DNA from: Anoxybacillus amylolyticus
Lineage (GTDB): Bacteria; Bacillota; Bacilli; Bacillales; Anoxybacillaceae
Reading direction: 5' to 3'
Length of the DNA stretch: 64,000 bases
Assembly: GCF_001634285.1 (NCBI RefSeq)
Contig: NZ_CP015438.1
Location: 880,001 to 944,000 of the forward strand
Shown here piece after piece: positions 62,319-64,000 of the stretch. How positions within the stretch are numbered: position 1 is the stretch's first letter; each line of letters starts with the position of its first letter. The notes beneath the pieces were generated by a model. That model was not told the DNA's origin. It searched no databases and worked only from the letters and a program-made list of their open reading frames with translations. The position numbers and the translations under genes are program-made.

Positions 62319-63986
62319 GTGAAAAAGACATGGTGGAAAGAAGGCGTTGCCTATCAAGTTTATCCGCGAAGCTTTATGGATTCGAATGGAGACGGTATCG
62401 GTGATTTGCGTGGGATCATTGCAAAATTAGATTATTTGCGCGACCTTGGAATCGATATCATATGGATTTGTCCGATTTATAAATCGCCAAACGCGGATAA
62501 CGGCTACGATATTAGCGACTATCACGCGATTATGGAAGAATTCGGAACGATGGAAGATTTTGATGAGTTGTTAGAAGAAGCCCACGCACGCGGTATGAAA
62601 GTGATTTTAGATTTGGTCATTAATCATACAAGCGATGAGCATCCTTGGTTTATTGAGTCGCGTTCGTCGAAAGATAACCCGAAGCGCGATTGGTATATTT
62701 GGCGTGACGGAAAAAATGGACGTGAACCGAATAACTGGGAGAGTATTTTTGGCGGATCAGCTTGGGAATACGACCCAGCGACCGATCAATATTATTTGCA
62801 TTTGTTTGCTGTTAAGCAGCCCGACTTAAACTGGGAGAACGACGAGGTGCGCCGCGAGCTATATAAGATGATTAATTGGTGGCTTGATAAAGGAATTGAT
62901 GGGTTCCGCATCGATGCGATTTCCCATATTAAGAAAAAGCCGGGATTGCCTGATTTACCAAATCCCAAAGGATTAGATTATGTTCCGTCATTTGCTGCCC
63001 ATATGAACCAAGAAGGGATTATGGACTATTTAAAAGAGTTAAAAATGCAAACGTTTGCGCAATACGACATTATGACAGTCGGTGAAGCAAACGGCGTAAC
63101 AGCAGAAGAAGCAGAAGCTTGGGTTGGCGAGAATGATGGAATTTTTAATATGATTTTTCAGTTTGAGCATTTAGGGTTGTGGGAGAAAGGGATCGATGGC
63201 GGGGTGAATGTGCGGCAGTTAAAGCGCACGTTCACCAAATGGCAAAAAGCATTAGAAAACAAAGGATGGAATGCACTATTTCTCGAAAATCATGACCAGC
63301 CTCGTTCCGTTTCGACGTGGGGGAATGATAAAGAATATTGGAAAGAGAGTGCAAAAGCGTTAGGTGCCCTTTACTTTTTTATGCAAGGAACACCGTTTAT
63401 TTATCAAGGGCAAGAAATCGGAATGACGAACGTCCGTTTTGCAACGATTGAAGAATACGACGATGTAGCGATGAAAAATTTTTATCGGTTAGAGCGAGAG
63501 AAAGGCCGTCCACATGAAGAAATTATGGAGGTAATTTGGAAAAAAGGGCGAGATAACTCGAGAACACCGATGCAATGGTCAAGCGCAGCCAATGCTGGAT
63601 TTACGACAGGGACACCTTGGATGGGAGTGAACGAGAACTTTAAAGAAATTAACGTGGAACAACAATTAAATGACCATGACTCTGTTCTCCATTTTTATAA
63701 AAAAATGATTCGGCTTCGGAAAGAAAATGAGGTGTTTATTTACGGAACGTATGACTTGATTTTAGAGAAAGATAAGGCGGTTTATGCTTATACAAGAACG
63801 TTAGGAGCGGACAAAGCGGTCATTATTGTCAATATGACAGCCCAACCGGCGTTTTATCGCTACGACGATCTCAAATTATCATCTGAACAGTTAGTGCTGA
63901 AAAACTATGAGGTAAAACCGCATAAAAATGCCACTCGTTTCAAACTAAAGCCGTATGAGGCAAGGGTGTATTTGTTGAAGAAATAA
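62319..63986 (+). CDS. malL: Oligo-1,6-glucosidase / alpha-glucosidase (GH13)
   Basis: A 555-residue GH13 exo-glucosidase that hydrolyses isomaltose, panose and related malto-oligosaccharides in the cytoplasm. Catalytic residues are Asp199 (GFRIDAISH), Glu256 (VGEANG) and Asp326 (ENHDQPRSV). The N-terminus WWKEGVAYQVYPRSFMDSNG and the GVTAEEAEAW loop agree closely with thermophilic Bacillus oligo-1,6-glucosidases. GTG at 62319 follows GAGGAGG; an upstream TTG frame start is unlikely. No transporter or regulator is in view. Confidence 0.94.
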   Translation: MKKTWWKEGVAYQVYPRSFMDSNGDGIGDLRGIIAKLDYLRDLGIDIIWICPIYKSPNADNGYDISDYHAIMEEFGTMEDFDELLEEAHARGMKVILDLVINHTSDEHPWFIESRSSKDNPKRDWYIWRDGKNGREPNNWESIFGGSAWEYDPATDQYYLHLFAVKQPDLNWENDEVRRELYKMINWWLDKGIDGFRIDAISHIKKKPGLPDLPNPKGLDYVPSFAAHMNQEGIMDYLKELKMQTFAQYDIMTVGEANGVTAEEAEAWVGENDGIFNMIFQFEHLGLWEKGIDGGVNVRQLKRTFTKWQKALENKGWNALFLENHDQPRSVSTWGNDKEYWKESAKALGALYFFMQGTPFIYQGQEIGMTNVRFATIEEYDDVAMKNFYRLEREKGRPHEEIMEVIWKKGRDNSRTPMQWSSAANAGFTTGTPWMGVNENFKEINVEQQLNDHDSVLHFYKKMIRLRKENEVFIYGTYDLILEKDKAVYAYTRTLGADKAVIIVNMTAQPAFYRYDDLKLSSEQLVLKNYEVKPHKNATRFKLKPYEARVYLLKK

Positions 63987-64000
63987 GCGAAAAGGATGTC

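Overview
The window comes from a Gram-positive, spore-forming, low-to-moderate GC Bacillaceae chromosome, most likely a thermophile of the Anoxybacillus/Geobacillus lineage. Three things support this. Gene order matches Bacillus subtilis in several blocks (rrn-tRNA cluster, queG-yhbB-trmL-prkA-yhbH, dctB/dctSR/dctP, yhcT-U-V, pgcA, yhcYZ-azr-yhdB). There are sporulation genes (sspH, spoVR, prkA, yhbH). The cytochrome bd genes carry the small cydS subunit gene known from Geobacillus. The genus is an inference; no database was searched.

Layout. 1-5400: the 3' two thirds of a 23S rRNA, a spacer filled by an interspersed repeat, 5S rRNA, and 24 intact tRNA genes whose order reads like a fusion of the B. 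subtilis trnB and trnD clusters. Four of these tRNAs (Thr, fMet, Phe, Gly) are each preceded by a broken copy of their own 5' end followed by a conserved element of about 80 nt; this is the most unusual structure in the window. 5.4-14 kb: queG, an amidase-like gene, trmL, a 30-aa membrane peptide gene, the sporulation kinase gene prkA, yhbH, and a secreted PhoX-type phosphatase with a phased Pho-box-like promoter. 14-20 kb: a lipoprotein gene and the C4-dicarboxylate system (DctB binding protein, DctS/DctR two-component system, DctP transporter with a perfect cre site). 19.8-22.6 kb: a cloverleaf-like palindrome and an IS630-type element that splits a pirin gene standing in front of a wrbA-type quinone reductase gene; MhqR-like operators precede the pair.

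22.7-31.7 kb: housekeeping genes (uppP, an aldo/keto reductase, a zinc peptidase, a CNNM/CBS protein, an RluA-type pseudouridine synthase, a thiol-disulfide pair, pgcA). 31.76-33.64 kb: a complete group IIC intron sits directly behind the pgcA terminator and about 20 bp in front of the yhcYZ two-component operon. 39.1-45.5 kb: spoVR occurs twice, as a truncated 263-codon copy and as an intact gene. Between them lie an IS200/IS605 element (TnpA, TnpB) and a gene for an AlbA_2/GHKL-type ATP-binding protein, so this is a mosaic duplication around accessory DNA.

45.5-50.5 kb: a glnK-amtB operon read leftwards from a promoter overlapped by two perfect TnrA/GlnR boxes, a DUF202 gene, and a cytochrome bd operon with two tiny membrane-protein genes. 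50.5-55.8 kb: a sulfane-sulfur handling island (DsrE-like, glutaredoxin-like, CstR repressor, TusA, DsrE-like, two rhodaneses, a TusA-rhodanese fusion, a rhodanese-persulfide dioxygenase fusion, a TauE exporter) with recurrent CstR-operator-like sites. 55.8-64 kb: an interspersed repeat, a decayed VOC-family gene, a Fur-box-controlled flavodoxin, a yybP-ykoY-type Mn2+ riboswitch ahead of a YkvA-like gene and a TerC-family gene, cstA-ybdD, a PanE-like reductase and malL.
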